Positions 1 through 6,664 of a DNA stretch of 7,133 nucleotides are shown in pieces. Made by a program: the position numbers and the translations under genes. A model generated the notes under the pieces. That model saw only the letters and a list, made by a program, of their open reading frames with translations, was not told the DNA's origin and did no database searches. Each line of letters opens with the position of its first letter. Positions within the stretch are counted from its first letter, which is position 1. This DNA is from DAIODI01 sp036746875 (GTDB lineage Bacteria; Pseudomonadota; Alphaproteobacteria; Rhizobiales; Aestuariivirgaceae). The stretch is taken from NCBI GenBank assembly GCA_036746875.1, contig DAIODI010000147.1, forward strand, positions 1 through 7,133, written 5' to 3'.

Positions 1-1717
1 CCTTCTGCTTCTCGAGCAGCTTGCGCTTGCGGGTGATGTCGCCGCCGTAGCACTTCGCGGTCACGTCCTTGCGCAGCGCCGAGATGGTTTCGCGGGCGAT
101 GATCTTCGCCCCCAGCGCCGCCTGGATCGGGATCTTGAACAGGTGCTTGGGGATCAGCTCCTTGAGCTTCTCGCACATCGCCCGGCCGCGCTGTTCCGCC
201 CGCGAGCGATGCACGATCATCGACAGGGCGTCCACCGGTTCGTCGTTGACGAGGATCGACATCTTCACGAGGTCGCCCGCCTCGTAGCCGATCATGTGGT
301 AGTCGAAGCTCGCATACCCGCGCGACACGGACTTGAGCCGGTCGTAGAAGTCGAAAACCACCTCGTTCAGCGGCAGCTCGTAGACGACCATGGCGCGCGA
401 TCCGGCGTAGGTCAGCTCCTTCTGCCGTCCGCGTCTGTCCTCGCAGAGCTTGAGGACCGAACCCAGATACTCGTCGGGCACAAGAATGCGGGCCTCGATC
501 CACGGCTCCTCGATCTCGTAGATCTTGTGCGCCTCCGGCATGTCGACCGGGTTGTGAAGCTCCATGCGCTCCCCGCCGGTCAGATGCAGCTTGTAGATGA
601 CCGAGGGCGCGGTGGTGATGAGGTTGATGTTGAACTCGCGCTCAAGGCGCTCGCGAATGATCTCGAGGTGCAGAAGTCCGAGGAAGCCGCACCGGAAACC
701 GAAGCCGAGCGCGGCGGAGCTCTCCATCTCGTAGGAAAAGCTCGCGTCGTTGAGCCGAAGCTTGCCGATCGCCTCGCGCAGGTTTTCGAACTCGGCCGTA
801 TCGACGGGGAAGAAGCCGGCGAACACCACCGGCTGGGCCGGCTTGAAGCCCGGCAGCGGCGCAAGGCACGGGCGCTTCTCGTCGGTGATGGTGTCGCCGA
901 CGCGGGTGTCCGCCACCTGCTTGATGGCGGCCGTGAAGAAGCCGATTTCCCCTGGGCCCAGTTTCTCGACCGCCTCCTGCTTCGGGCGCGAAATGCCAAC
1001 GCGATCGACGAGATATGTCGCGTCCGTGGAGAGGAGCTTGATGCGCTGGCCCTTGCGGAGCTCGCCGTCGACCACGCGCACCAGCACGACGACGCCGAGA
1101 TAGGCGTCGTACCAGCTGTCGACGAGCAGCGCCTTGAGCGGCGCCGACGCGTCGCCCCGGGGCGCGGGAAGCCGGGTGACGATGGCCTCCAGCACGTCGG
1201 GGATGCCGAGGCCGGTCTTCGCCGAAATCTCCACGGCGTTCGCGGCGTCGAGCCCGATCACATCCTCGATCTGCTGGCGCACGCGCGCCGGATCGGCGGC
1301 CGGAAGGTCGATCTTGTTGAGGACCGGCACGATCTCATGGTCGTTTTCGATCGCCTGATAGACGTTCGCCAGCGTCTGCGCCTCGACGCCCTGGCTTGCA
1401 TCCACGACCAGAAGCGATCCCTCGACGGCGGCGAGCGAGCGATTCACCTCGTAGGCGAAGTCCACATGCCCGGGCGTGTCGATCAGGTTGAGAACGTAGT
1501 CCCGGCCGTCGTTGGCGCGATAATTCAGGCGCACCGTGTTGGCCTTGATGGTGATGCCGCGCTCGCGCTCGAGATCCATCGAGTCGAGGATCTGGTCCTT
1601 CATCTCGCGGTCCGAGACCGCGCCGCAATGCTGGATCAGCCGGTCGGCCAGCGTCGACTTGCCGTGGTCGATGTGGGCGATGATGGAGAAATTGCGGATA
1701 TGGCTGAGGTCGGACAT
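1..1717 (-). CDS. lepA: Elongation factor 4 (LepA), ribosome-associated GTPase; 3' end cut off by the window edge
   Basis: LepA/EF4 is a translational GTPase related to EF-G that binds the ribosome and affects elongation or initiation under stress; its exact role is debated. The 572 visible codons cover nearly the whole family length of about 600 residues, so roughly 25-30 C-terminal residues lie outside the window. GTPase motifs are intact: P-loop AHIDHGKST (14-22), RGIT (53-56), DTPGH (80-84), NKID (134-137) and SAK (165-167). The beta-barrel domain carries VDSWYDAYLGVV (199-210), and GFRCGFLGLLH (340-350) is diagnostic of LepA. The visible C-terminus (…TRKRKLLEKQK) is the LepA-specific tail. 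The ATG at 1717 is the only sensible start, because an in-frame TGA lies at 1735-1733 just upstream. No good Shine-Dalgarno precedes it. It follows pheT by 62 bp on the same strand, so it may be read from the infC-pheT transcript. The identity is certain; operon membership is inferred. Confidence 0.98.
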   Translation of the reverse strand, partial: MSDLSHIRNFSIIAHIDHGKSTLADRLIQHCGAVSDREMKDQILDSMDLERERGITIKANTVRLNYRANDGRDYVLNLIDTPGHVDFAYEVNRSLAAVEGSLLVVDASQGVEAQTLANVYQAIENDHEIVPVLNKIDLPAADPARVRQQIEDVIGLDAANAVEISAKTGLGIPDVLEAIVTRLPAPRGDASAPLKALLVDSWYDAYLGVVVLVRVVDGELRKGQRIKLLSTDATYLVDRVGISRPKQEAVEKLGPGEIGFFTAAIKQVADTRVGDTITDEKRPCLAPLPGFKPAQPVVFAGFFPVDTAEFENLREAIGKLRLNDASFSYEMESSAALGFGFRCGFLGLLHLEIIRERLEREFNINLITTAPSVIYKLHLTGGERMELHNPVDMPEAHKIYEIEEPWIEARILVPDEYLGSVLKLCEDRRGRQKELTYAGSRAMVVYELPLNEVVFDFYDRLKSVSRGYASFDYHMIGYEAGDLVKMSILVNDEPVDALSMIVHRSRAEQRGRAMCEKLKELIPKHLFKIPIQAALGAKIIARETISALRKDVTAKCYGGDITRKRKLLEKQK

Positions 1718-1779
1718 GGGCGGGGTTTGACATCAGGCCCGGCGGAAATCAAGCCAGCCTGCCGTTTCGCAGCCGGGGC
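1718..1779 (-). other. pheT-lepA spacer with a weak potential stem-loop
   Basis: On the minus strand, GGCCCCGGC (1780-1772, beginning at the last base of the pheT stop) can pair with GCCGGGCC (1743-1736), with one bulged C and a loop of about 28 bases. No run of T follows, so it does not look like an intrinsic terminator. No convincing promoter and no Shine-Dalgarno for lepA were seen. In a GC-rich genome a stem of this size can arise by chance. Confidence 0.25.
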
Positions 1780-4182
1780 CTACTGGCGCAGGCGGCCGCC
1801 GGTCGCCTTCCCCACCTGCTCGACGATCCGCGCCGCCAGCGCCTCGATGTCCTTGTCGGTGAGGGTCGCCGACCGCGGCTGGATCGTCACCTCGCCCGCC
1901 ACCGATTTCGCTCCCGGTTCACGTCCGGCGCCTTCGAAGAGATCGAGCACCGAAACGTCCGCCACCCGCGTCCTGTCGGCGGCCTGCGCGGCCTTGACGA
2001 TCGCCGCAGCCGCGGTGTCCTTCGCCACCACGAAGGCGAAGTCGCGCCTGAGCGGCATGAACGTCCACGCCGGAAGCGGTGGGCGCGTGGCCTGCCGGCC
2101 GCCGCGCGGCGCGGGCAGCGCCGAGAGGTTCACCTCGAAGCCGACGAGCGGCCCCCTCACGTCCATCGCCTCGAGAATGCGCGGATGCAGTTCGCCGAAC
2201 GCGCCGAGCTTCAGCTTCGGCCCCAGGTGCAGCGTGCCGCTGCGTCCGGGGTGGAACCACGCCGGGCCGCCGGCGACGACCTGAACGCCTGAGGCGGGAA
2301 GGCCTGCGGCCTCCAGCACGGCGAGCGCGTCGGCCTTGGCGTCGAACCCATCCACGGCGCGGGGCTTCACGGCCCAGTGGCGCGGCGCGGCGTCGCCACG
2401 GCGAACGCCGGCGGCGTTGAGGGTCTCATCCTCGGGTCGGTCGCCGCCGTACGCCTGGCCGATCTCGAACAGCGCCACATCCGGGTAGCCCTGGGCGACG
2501 TTGCGGCCGACCGCTGCGATGAGGTTCGCCAGCAGCGAGGGGCGCATGTCGGAGAGCTCCGACGAAATCGGATTGGCGAGCTTCAGCTCCGGCTTGCCGC
2601 CGCCGAACAGGACGGCCTGCGCTTCCGGCAGGAACGACCACGTCACCGCCTCGTTGAGGCCGCGCGCGGCGAGTGTGCGGCGGGCGGCGATCATCCGCCG
2701 CTGGAGCGCCGTGAGCACGGGCTTCGCCACGCCGAGGTCGCGCGGCAACGGCACGGGTTTGACATGCTCCAAACCCACGATGCGGCAAATCTCCTCCACC
2801 AGATCGGCTTCGCCGTGGATGTCCGGACGCCATGTGGGAACCTTACAGGCGAGCAGCCCGTCACCCTGTTCGGCCACGCCGAAGCCGAGGTCTGACAGCA
2901 CCACCATCTGACGCGCCACGGGCACGTCGAGCCCCCCCAACCGCGCCACGCGGTCGGGACGCAACCGCACGGTCCGCCGTTCGACCGGGGCGGTTCCGGC
3001 GACAACCACGTCCGACGCTTCGCCGCCGCACAGGTCGAGGATCATGCGCGTGGCGAGTTCGGCGCCGGGGCGAACGAACGCCGGGTCAGCGCCGCGTTCG
3101 AAGCGATAGCGCGCATCAGACTGAATAGCGAGCTTGCGCCCGGCCGCGGCGGTCTGGACGGGATCGAACCACGCCGCTTCGAGAAACACATCCGTTGTCG
3201 CGCTGGAACAGCCCGACGCCTCGCCGCCCATGATCCCGGCGACGCCTTCGGCGTCGACGGCGTCGGCGATCACCGTGATCGAGGGATCGAGCGCGTAAGT
3301 CCGCCCGTCCAGCGCCGCAATCGTCTCGCCGTCGCGGGCGCGGCGGGCGATGATCGCGTTTCCCTTAACCTTGGCGGCGTCGAACACGTGCAGGGGGCGG
3401 CCGAAGGCGAAGGTGATGTAGTTGGTGATGTCGACGAGGGCCGATATCGGGCGCAGACCGATCGCCTTGAGGCGGCGCTGCAACCAGACGGGCGACGGCC
3501 CGTTCTTCACGCCCCGAAAATGTCGCCCGACGAACGTGGCGCAGCTGTTGCCGTCGTCCGCGATCGTCACCGAAACGGGCGAAGGATAGCGGCCCTCGAC
3601 GGGCGAAACGTCAAGCGGCTTGAGCCGGCCGATCCCCTTGGCGGCGAGATCGCGGGCGACGCCGTGGATTCCCAGCGCGTCGGGCCGGTTCGGCGTCACC
3701 TTGATGTAGATCATCGGGTCGTCGAGGCCGAGCGCCGTCGCCGCCGGCGTTCCCACCGGCTGGGCGTCGCCGAGGTCGATGATGCCGTCATGCTCCTGCG
3801 AGATCAGAAGCTCGCGCTCCGAGCAGAGCATGCCGTTCGAGGCGACGCCGCGGATCACCCCCGCCTTGAGGTCGAGCCCGGCGCCGGGGATATGGCTGCC
3901 GACGGGAGCGAAGATCGCATACATGCCGGTGCGGGCGTTGGGGGCGCCGCACACCACCTGAACCGTCCCTTGCGCGGTTTCGACGTCGCAGACGCGCAGC
4001 CGGTCGGCGTCCGGATGCCGGCGCGCCTCGATCACGCGCGCCACCGAGAACGCCGCCAGGTCCTTCACGCGGTCGGTGACGGCCTCGACCTCGAAGCCGC
4101 AGCCGACGAGCGCTTCGCAAACGGCGTCGAGGCTCGCGTCGGTGTCGAGATGGTCCTTGAGCCACGAGAGCGTGAACTTCAC
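1780..4182 (-). CDS. pheT: Phenylalanine-tRNA ligase beta subunit (PheT)
   Basis: This is the beta subunit of the cytoplasmic alpha2beta2 phenylalanyl-tRNA synthetase, which joins phenylalanine to tRNA-Phe using ATP. PheT binds the tRNA and edits mischarged Tyr-tRNA. The 800-residue product is full length for the bacterial family. The domain order is normal: N-terminal MKFTLSWLKDHL-type segment (1-12), EMAP-II-like tRNA-binding fold (about 40-150), B3/B4 editing region (about 210-385, with GIMGGEASG at 316-324), B5 region (about 400-475), catalytic-like core (about 485-690) and C-terminal FDX-ACB anticodon-binding domain (about 703-798, with RRDFAFVV at 712-719). The frame is open up to 4242, but that would overlap pheS by 64 bases. 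The GTG at 4182 gives the conserved N-terminus and sits in a GTGA overlap with the pheS stop. This points to translational coupling, which would help equalise subunit levels. No disruptions were seen. Confidence 0.98.
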   Translation of the reverse strand: MKFTLSWLKDHLDTDASLDAVCEALVGCGFEVEAVTDRVKDLAAFSVARVIEARRHPDADRLRVCDVETAQGTVQVVCGAPNARTGMYAIFAPVGSHIPGAGLDLKAGVIRGVASNGMLCSERELLISQEHDGIIDLGDAQPVGTPAATALGLDDPMIYIKVTPNRPDALGIHGVARDLAAKGIGRLKPLDVSPVEGRYPSPVSVTIADDGNSCATFVGRHFRGVKNGPSPVWLQRRLKAIGLRPISALVDITNYITFAFGRPLHVFDAAKVKGNAIIARRARDGETIAALDGRTYALDPSITVIADAVDAEGVAGIMGGEASGCSSATTDVFLEAAWFDPVQTAAAGRKLAIQSDARYRFERGADPAFVRPGAELATRMILDLCGGEASDVVVAGTAPVERRTVRLRPDRVARLGGLDVPVARQMVVLSDLGFGVAEQGDGLLACKVPTWRPDIHGEADLVEEICRIVGLEHVKPVPLPRDLGVAKPVLTALQRRMIAARRTLAARGLNEAVTWSFLPEAQAVLFGGGKPELKLANPISSELSDMRPSLLANLIAAVGRNVAQGYPDVALFEIGQAYGGDRPEDETLNAAGVRRGDAAPRHWAVKPRAVDGFDAKADALAVLEAAGLPASGVQVVAGGPAWFHPGRSGTLHLGPKLKLGAFGELHPRILEAMDVRGPLVGFEVNLSALPAPRGGRQATRPPLPAWTFMPLRRDFAFVVAKDTAAAAIVKAAQAADRTRVADVSVLDLFEGAGREPGAKSVAGEVTIQPRSATLTDKDIEALAARIVEQVGKATGGRLRQ
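4179..4182 (-). promoter_or_regulatory. pheS stop / pheT start overlap (GTGA)
   Basis: The pheT GTG start (4182-4180) and the pheS TGA stop (4181-4179) share bases in the tetranucleotide GTGA. Such overlaps commonly let terminating ribosomes reinitiate on the next gene. This fits two subunits needed in equal amounts. The overlap is seen directly; coupling is inferred. Confidence 0.85.
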
Positions 4183-5261
4183 GTCAGCCCTCCCGCCAGC
4201 GTCGGCACGTCGAGCGCCCGGAAACCGTAATGACGAAGCCACCGCAGGTCGGCTTCGAAGAAGGCGCGCAGATCGGGGATGCCGTACTTCAGCATGGCGA
4301 TGCGGTCGAGCCCCATGCCGAAGGCGAAGCCCTGGTGGCGTTCGGGATCAAGCCCGCCGGCGCGGATGACGTTGGGATGCACCATCCCGGAGCCGAGGAT
4401 CTCCAGCCACGACTCGCCCTGACCGATCCTCACCTGCCCGTCCTTCCACGAGCAGTTGATGTCCACCTCCATGGACGGTTCGGTGAAGGGAAAGTGCGAA
4501 GCACGGAAGCGCATCTTTACATCGTCGAGCTCAAAGAAGGCGCGGCAGAACTCCTCGAGAATCCACTTCAGGTGGCCGAGGTGCGTGGTCTCGTCGATGA
4601 CGAGGCCCTCGATCTGGTGGAACATCGGCGTGTGCGTCTGATCGCTGTCGCTGCGGAAGGTCCGTCCCGGCGCGATGATGCGGATGGGCGGCGCCGACGC
4701 TTCCATGCTGCGGATCTGCACCGGACTCGTGTGCGTCCGCAGCACCATGCGCGAGCCGTCAGCCTTCGGCGACAGGTAGAACGTGTCGTGTTCCTGGCGC
4801 GCCGGATGTTCGGCGGGAATGTTGAGCGCGCCGAAATTGTACCAGTCCGTTTCGATATGGGGGCCTTCGGCGACCCGGAAACCAAGATCGCCGAAGATCT
4901 GGACGACCTCCTCCCACACCTGGCTCACCGGGTGAACCGTTCCGGCGGCGATCGGGCGAACCGGAAGCGTCACATCCACCGTCTCGGTTCTGAGCCGCTC
5001 GTCGAGGGCTGCGGCGCGCAGCGCGGCCCGGCGATCGGCGATCGCCGCCGCGACGCGCTCCTTGAGGTCGTTCAGCAGCGCGCCGGCCGCCTTGCGGGAG
5101 TGCGGGTCGAGCGCCTGCAACCCCTTCATCCGTTCGGAGATATCGCCCTTCTTGCCGAGCGCCCTGACGCGGACGGCTTCAAGGCCGGCTTCGGTCACGG
5201 CGCCCTGGATTTCAGCCAGAAGCGACGAACCGAGCGCGCTCAGATCGTTGTGGTCGGGCAC
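4179..5261 (-). CDS. pheS: Phenylalanine-tRNA ligase alpha subunit (PheS)
   Basis: This is the catalytic alpha subunit of the alpha2beta2 phenylalanyl-tRNA synthetase, a class II enzyme. The 360-residue product starts with a helical N-terminal arm (about 5-95) that contacts tRNA. The class II catalytic core follows, with HPARQEHDTFY (152-162), a motif 2 region from FRSDSDQTHTP to FHQIEG (202-219), SHFPFTEPSMEVD (255-267) and motif 3 GFAFGMGLDRIAML (311-324). The motif 3 arginine (R320) is present. The frame stays open to 5474, but that extension would run into rplT and looks unlike PheS. The GTG at 5261 lies 8 bases after GGGGAG and gives a length normal for alphaproteobacteria (E. coli PheS is shorter, at 327). 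It sits 73 bp after rplT and overlaps pheT by 4 bases. No phenylalanine-rich leader peptide of the E. coli pheST type was seen in the 73-bp gap. Confidence 0.97.
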   Translation of the reverse strand: MPDHNDLSALGSSLLAEIQGAVTEAGLEAVRVRALGKKGDISERMKGLQALDPHSRKAAGALLNDLKERVAAAIADRRAALRAAALDERLRTETVDVTLPVRPIAAGTVHPVSQVWEEVVQIFGDLGFRVAEGPHIETDWYNFGALNIPAEHPARQEHDTFYLSPKADGSRMVLRTHTSPVQIRSMEASAPPIRIIAPGRTFRSDSDQTHTPMFHQIEGLVIDETTHLGHLKWILEEFCRAFFELDDVKMRFRASHFPFTEPSMEVDINCSWKDGQVRIGQGESWLEILGSGMVHPNVIRAGGLDPERHQGFAFGMGLDRIAMLKYGIPDLRAFFEADLRWLRHYGFRALDVPTLAGGLT

Positions 5262-5269
5262 GGACGGAT

Positions 5270-5275
5270 CTCCCC
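5270..5275 (-). promoter_or_regulatory. Ribosome binding site of pheS
   Basis: The sequence GGGGAG ends 8 bases before the GTG at 5261. It decides the pheS start in favour of this GTG over the upstream open frame, which would overlap rplT. Confidence 0.7.
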
Positions 5276-5334
5276 GCGGACGTTCGGCAGGATCGGGCGG
5301 CGTGACGGAAAATCCCCGGCGCCGCTCCAAAACG

Positions 5335-5688
5335 TCAAAGGGCGGCGCGCGCCTTCTCGACCAGCGTCCTGAACGCCGCCGGTTCGCGCACAGCGAGGTC
5401 GGCCAGCATCTTGCGGTCCACCTCGACGCCGGCCTTGCCAAGCCCGGCGATAAAACGGGCGTAGGTGAGGCCAAGCTCCCGGCTCGCCGCGTTGATGCGC
5501 TGGATCCAGAGCGCGCGGAAGTTGCGCTTCTTTACCCGGCGGTCGCGATAGGCGTACTGCCCGGCCTTCTCCACCGCCTGGACGGCGGCGCGGAACACGT
5601 TCTTGCGGCGGCCGTAGTAGCCCGCCGCCTGCTTGATGATCTTCTTGTGACGGGCCCGTGCCGTCACGCCGCGCTTGACGCGTGCCAT
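5335..5688 (-). CDS. rplT: 50S ribosomal protein L20
   Basis: L20 binds 23S rRNA early in 50S subunit assembly. In E. coli it also represses translation of rpmI and its own gene. The 117-residue product matches the family length (118 in E. coli). It has the long basic N-terminal arm (MARVKRGVTARARHKK, 1-16, then GYYGRRKNVFR, 23-33) that threads into rRNA. The L20 signature KRNFRALWIQRIN is at 54-66, and the globular C-terminal domain fills the rest. The start is supported by AGGAG at 5701-5697, 8 bases upstream of the ATG. It follows rpmI by 24 bp and precedes pheS by 73 bp, so it is almost certainly co-transcribed with rpmI. Confidence 0.98.
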   Translation of the reverse strand: MARVKRGVTARARHKKIIKQAAGYYGRRKNVFRAAVQAVEKAGQYAYRDRRVKKRNFRALWIQRINAASRELGLTYARFIAGLGKAGVEVDRKMLADLAVREPAAFRTLVEKARAAL

Positions 5689-5712
5689 GGTCGGTTCTCC
5701 TCTTCGATCCGC

Positions 5713-5910
5713 TCAGCGATAGGGCATGAAGCTCTTGAGCAGGCCGGCGTCGCCGGGCTCAAGGATCATGGTGCCGCGCTGGTTGCGTATCTGCTTGTTG
5801 GTGCGCTTGATCATCCCGTGCCGCTTGCCGGCCTGGGGGGCGCGCACCTTGCCGGTCGCCGTGAACGAGAACCGCTTCTTGCACGACGACTTCGTCTTCA
5901 TCTTGGGCAT
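5713..5910 (-). CDS. rpmI: 50S ribosomal protein L35
   Basis: L35 is a small, very basic protein of the large ribosomal subunit. The 65-residue product begins MPKMKTK and carries the L35 signature MKTKSSCKKRFS (4-15), followed by KRHGMIKRTNKQIRNQRGT, a typical middle section. The length agrees with the family (about 64-67). The frame is open upstream to an ATG at 5955, but that would put the start inside the hairpin at 5940-5973 and add 15 residues unknown in L35. The ATG at 5910 has AAGGA at 5923-5919 with 8-base spacing and is preferred. It is followed 24 bp later by rplT. Confidence 0.97.
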   Translation of the reverse strand: MPKMKTKSSCKKRFSFTATGKVRAPQAGKRHGMIKRTNKQIRNQRGTMILEPGDAGLLKSFMPYR

Positions 5911-5918
5911 TTTGCCTG

Positions 5919-5923
5919 TCCTT
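5919..5923 (-). promoter_or_regulatory. Ribosome binding site of rpmI
   Basis: AAGGA lies 8 bases before the ATG at 5910. It supports this start over the in-frame ATGs at 5937 and 5955. It lies 16 bases downstream of the end of the hairpin at 5940-5973, so folding upstream could plausibly affect access to it. Confidence 0.65.
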
Positions 5924-5939
5924 ACATGTGTCAGCATGG

Positions 5940-5973
5940 AAAGCCGCCACGGCATGCCCTGCCGGGCGGCTTT
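5940..5973 (-). promoter_or_regulatory. Strong hairpin in the infC-rpmI gap (possible L20 operator, attenuator or processing site)
   Basis: On the minus strand, AAAGCCGCC (5973-5965) pairs perfectly with GGCGGCTTT (5948-5940). Stacked inside it, CGGCA (5964-5960) pairs with TGCCG (5954-5950), leaving one bulged T at 5949 and a GGGCA loop. That makes 14 base pairs. Only the three T residues of the stem follow it, so it is a poor intrinsic terminator. In E. coli, L20 binds structured RNA in the infC-rpmI region to repress rpmI and rplT, so the position is suggestive. No homology to that operator can be claimed from the sequence alone. The stem is seen; its function is inferred. Confidence 0.55.
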
Positions 5974-5989
5974 GCTCGTCGAGCGACGC

Positions 5990-6019
5990 GTTATAGGCGC
6001 AAACCCCGCGACGATGCAA
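5990..6019 (-). promoter_or_regulatory. Candidate internal promoter for rpmI-rplT
   Basis: On the minus strand, TTGCAT (6019-6014) is followed after 18 bases by TATAAC (5995-5990), a fair sigma-70-type pair. Transcription from about 5983 would give a leader of roughly 70 bases containing the hairpin at 5940-5973. A separate promoter would let L35 and L20 be made independently of IF3. Short matches like this occur by chance, so this is a candidate only. Confidence 0.4.
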
Positions 6020-6029
6020 CGCCCGCCTG

Positions 6030-6569
6030 TCAGCGCGGCGCGAGAACCATCACCATCTGGCGGCCTTCAAGGCGCGGTTCGGATTCGACCTTGGCGATTT
6101 CGCCGGTGTCCGACTTCACCCGGTTGAGGAGTTCGACGCCCAGTTCGGTGTGCGCCATTTCACGGCCACGGAAGCGCAAGGTGACCTTGACCTTGTCGCC
6201 TTCCTCGAAGAACCGCCGGATGGAGCGCATCTTCACGTCATAGTCGTGCGTGTCGATGTTGGGGCGCATCTTGATCTCCTTGATCTCGATGACCTTCTGG
6301 TTCTTGCGCGCCTCGGCGGCTTTCTTCTGCGCCTGGTACTTGAACTTCCCGTAATCGAGAATCTTGCAGACCGGCGGTTTGGCGTTCGGGGAAACCTCGA
6401 CGAGATCGAGCCCGGACTCCTCGGCAATCCTGATCGCTTCATGGGTGGGGATCACACCGCGCTTTTCGCCTGCGGCGTCGATCAGCAACACTTCTCTGGC
6501 GTCGATGAACTGGTTGACGCGCGGACCGTCGTCACGGGGCGGTTGCGGGCCCCTTATCGGTTTGCGAAT
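6030..6569 (-). CDS. infC: Translation initiation factor IF-3, apparent ATT start codon
   Basis: IF3 binds the 30S subunit, keeps it apart from 50S and rejects initiation at wrong start codons. The product is 179 residues from the proposed start. It has the N-domain (about 17-79, RVNQFIDAREVLLID onward), the IF3 signature KILDYGKFKYQAQK (69-82), a lysine-rich linker (about 80-92) and the C-domain (about 93-179, with KEIKMRPNIDTHDYD and RFRGREMAH at 132-140). No ATG lies at the expected position. The ATT at 6569 follows an excellent Shine-Dalgarno with 7-base spacing and gives the family length. IF3 genes are known to use rare AT(T/A/C) starts, which IF3 itself discriminates against, giving autorepression. 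Alternatives are a GTG at 6608 (192 residues, no Shine-Dalgarno) and an ATG at 6716 (228 residues, upstream of the likely promoter). It is the first gene of the minus-strand cluster. Confidence 0.97.
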   Translation of the reverse strand: MRKPIRGPQPPRDDGPRVNQFIDAREVLLIDAAGEKRGVIPTHEAIRIAEESGLDLVEVSPNAKPPVCKILDYGKFKYQAQKKAAEARKNQKVIEIKEIKMRPNIDTHDYDVKMRSIRRFFEEGDKVKVTLRFRGREMAHTELGVELLNRVKSDTGEIAKVESEPRLEGRQMVMVLAPR

Positions 6570-6576
6570 GGTTCGG

Positions 6577-6585
6577 CTCCTCCCT
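6577..6585 (-). promoter_or_regulatory. Strong ribosome binding site of infC, pointing to the ATT start
   Basis: AGGGAGGAG ends 7 bases before ATT at 6569-6567. It is the best Shine-Dalgarno in the window. Neither in-frame alternative start (GTG at 6608, ATG at 6716) has a comparable one, so this site decides the infC start. Confidence 0.8.
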
Positions 6586-6588
6586 TCA

Positions 6589-6620
6589 GGCCAGAACGCG
6601 AACGGCACCGCGACTTGGCC
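6589..6620 (-). promoter_or_regulatory. Possible hairpin in the infC leader
   Basis: In the minus-strand leader, GGCCA (6620-6616) can pair with TGGCC (6593-6589), and inside a 3x3 internal loop CGCG (6612-6609) can pair with CGCG (6600-6597). The structure ends 3 bases before the infC Shine-Dalgarno. It is a modest stem and may be chance in GC-rich DNA, but its position could influence IF3 translation. Confidence 0.3.
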
Positions 6621-6632
6621 TATTGACCTTGC

Positions 6633-6664
6633 AGTATAGACGGTGATCGCATCGCGGAAGTCAA
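6633..6664 (-). promoter_or_regulatory. Candidate promoter of infC and the downstream cluster
   Basis: On the minus strand, TTGACT (6664-6659) and TATACT (6638-6633) are each one mismatch from the sigma-70 consensus. The spacer is 20 bases, longer than the usual 16-18, which lowers confidence. Transcription would start near 6626 and give a leader of about 57 bases before the infC ATT. The -35 box lies only 19 bases from the start of the divergent hydrolase gene. Confidence 0.45.

Noticed and set aside
1335..1733. A 132-codon minus-strand frame starting 16 bases before lepA
   Set aside because: It is an out-of-frame reading of the lepA 5' region. The lepA frame carries all the GTPase motifs.
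143..2284. A 713-codon open frame on the plus strand, opposite lepA, the pheT-lepA gap and the 3' end of pheT
   Set aside because: It is antisense to two unmistakable conserved genes and its translation (rich in R, A, H, D, V) resembles no family I recognise. High GC removes stop codons from the opposite frame, so long shadow frames are expected. Codon-phase statistics or peptides could overturn this.
5262..5334. A regulatory leader or attenuator between rplT and pheS
   Set aside because: Only a 6-bp GCGGCG/CGCCGC stem with a large loop was seen, with no T tract and no phenylalanine-rich leader peptide. This is within chance for this base composition.
3388..5372. Two abutting plus-strand open frames (280 and 380 codons; 3388-4230 and 4230-5372) opposite pheT and pheS
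   Set aside because: These are the same GC-driven shadow effect over intact pheT and pheS, with no recognisable domain and no ribosome binding site noted.
5262..5474. N-terminal extension of PheS to an ATG at 5474
   Set aside because: It would overlap rplT by more than 130 bases and add 71 residues unlike PheS. GTG 5261 has a good Shine-Dalgarno.
5911..5955. N-terminal extension of L35 to an ATG at 5955
   Set aside because: It would begin inside the hairpin and lengthen L35 beyond the family. ATG 5910 has AAGGA at good spacing.
5940..5973. The rpmI-leader hairpin as an intrinsic terminator after infC
   Set aside because: There is no T tract after the stem on either strand, and the essential rpmI-rplT genes follow immediately.
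5062..6243. A 393-codon plus-strand open frame opposite pheS, rplT, rpmI and infC
   Set aside because: It crosses four real genes and their gaps in antisense and its translation has no coherent family features.
6623..6651. A plus-strand promoter for the hydrolase using TTGACC at 6623-6628
   Set aside because: No acceptable -10 box occurs 16-18 bases downstream; the only TATA-like sequence (6635-6640) is far too close.
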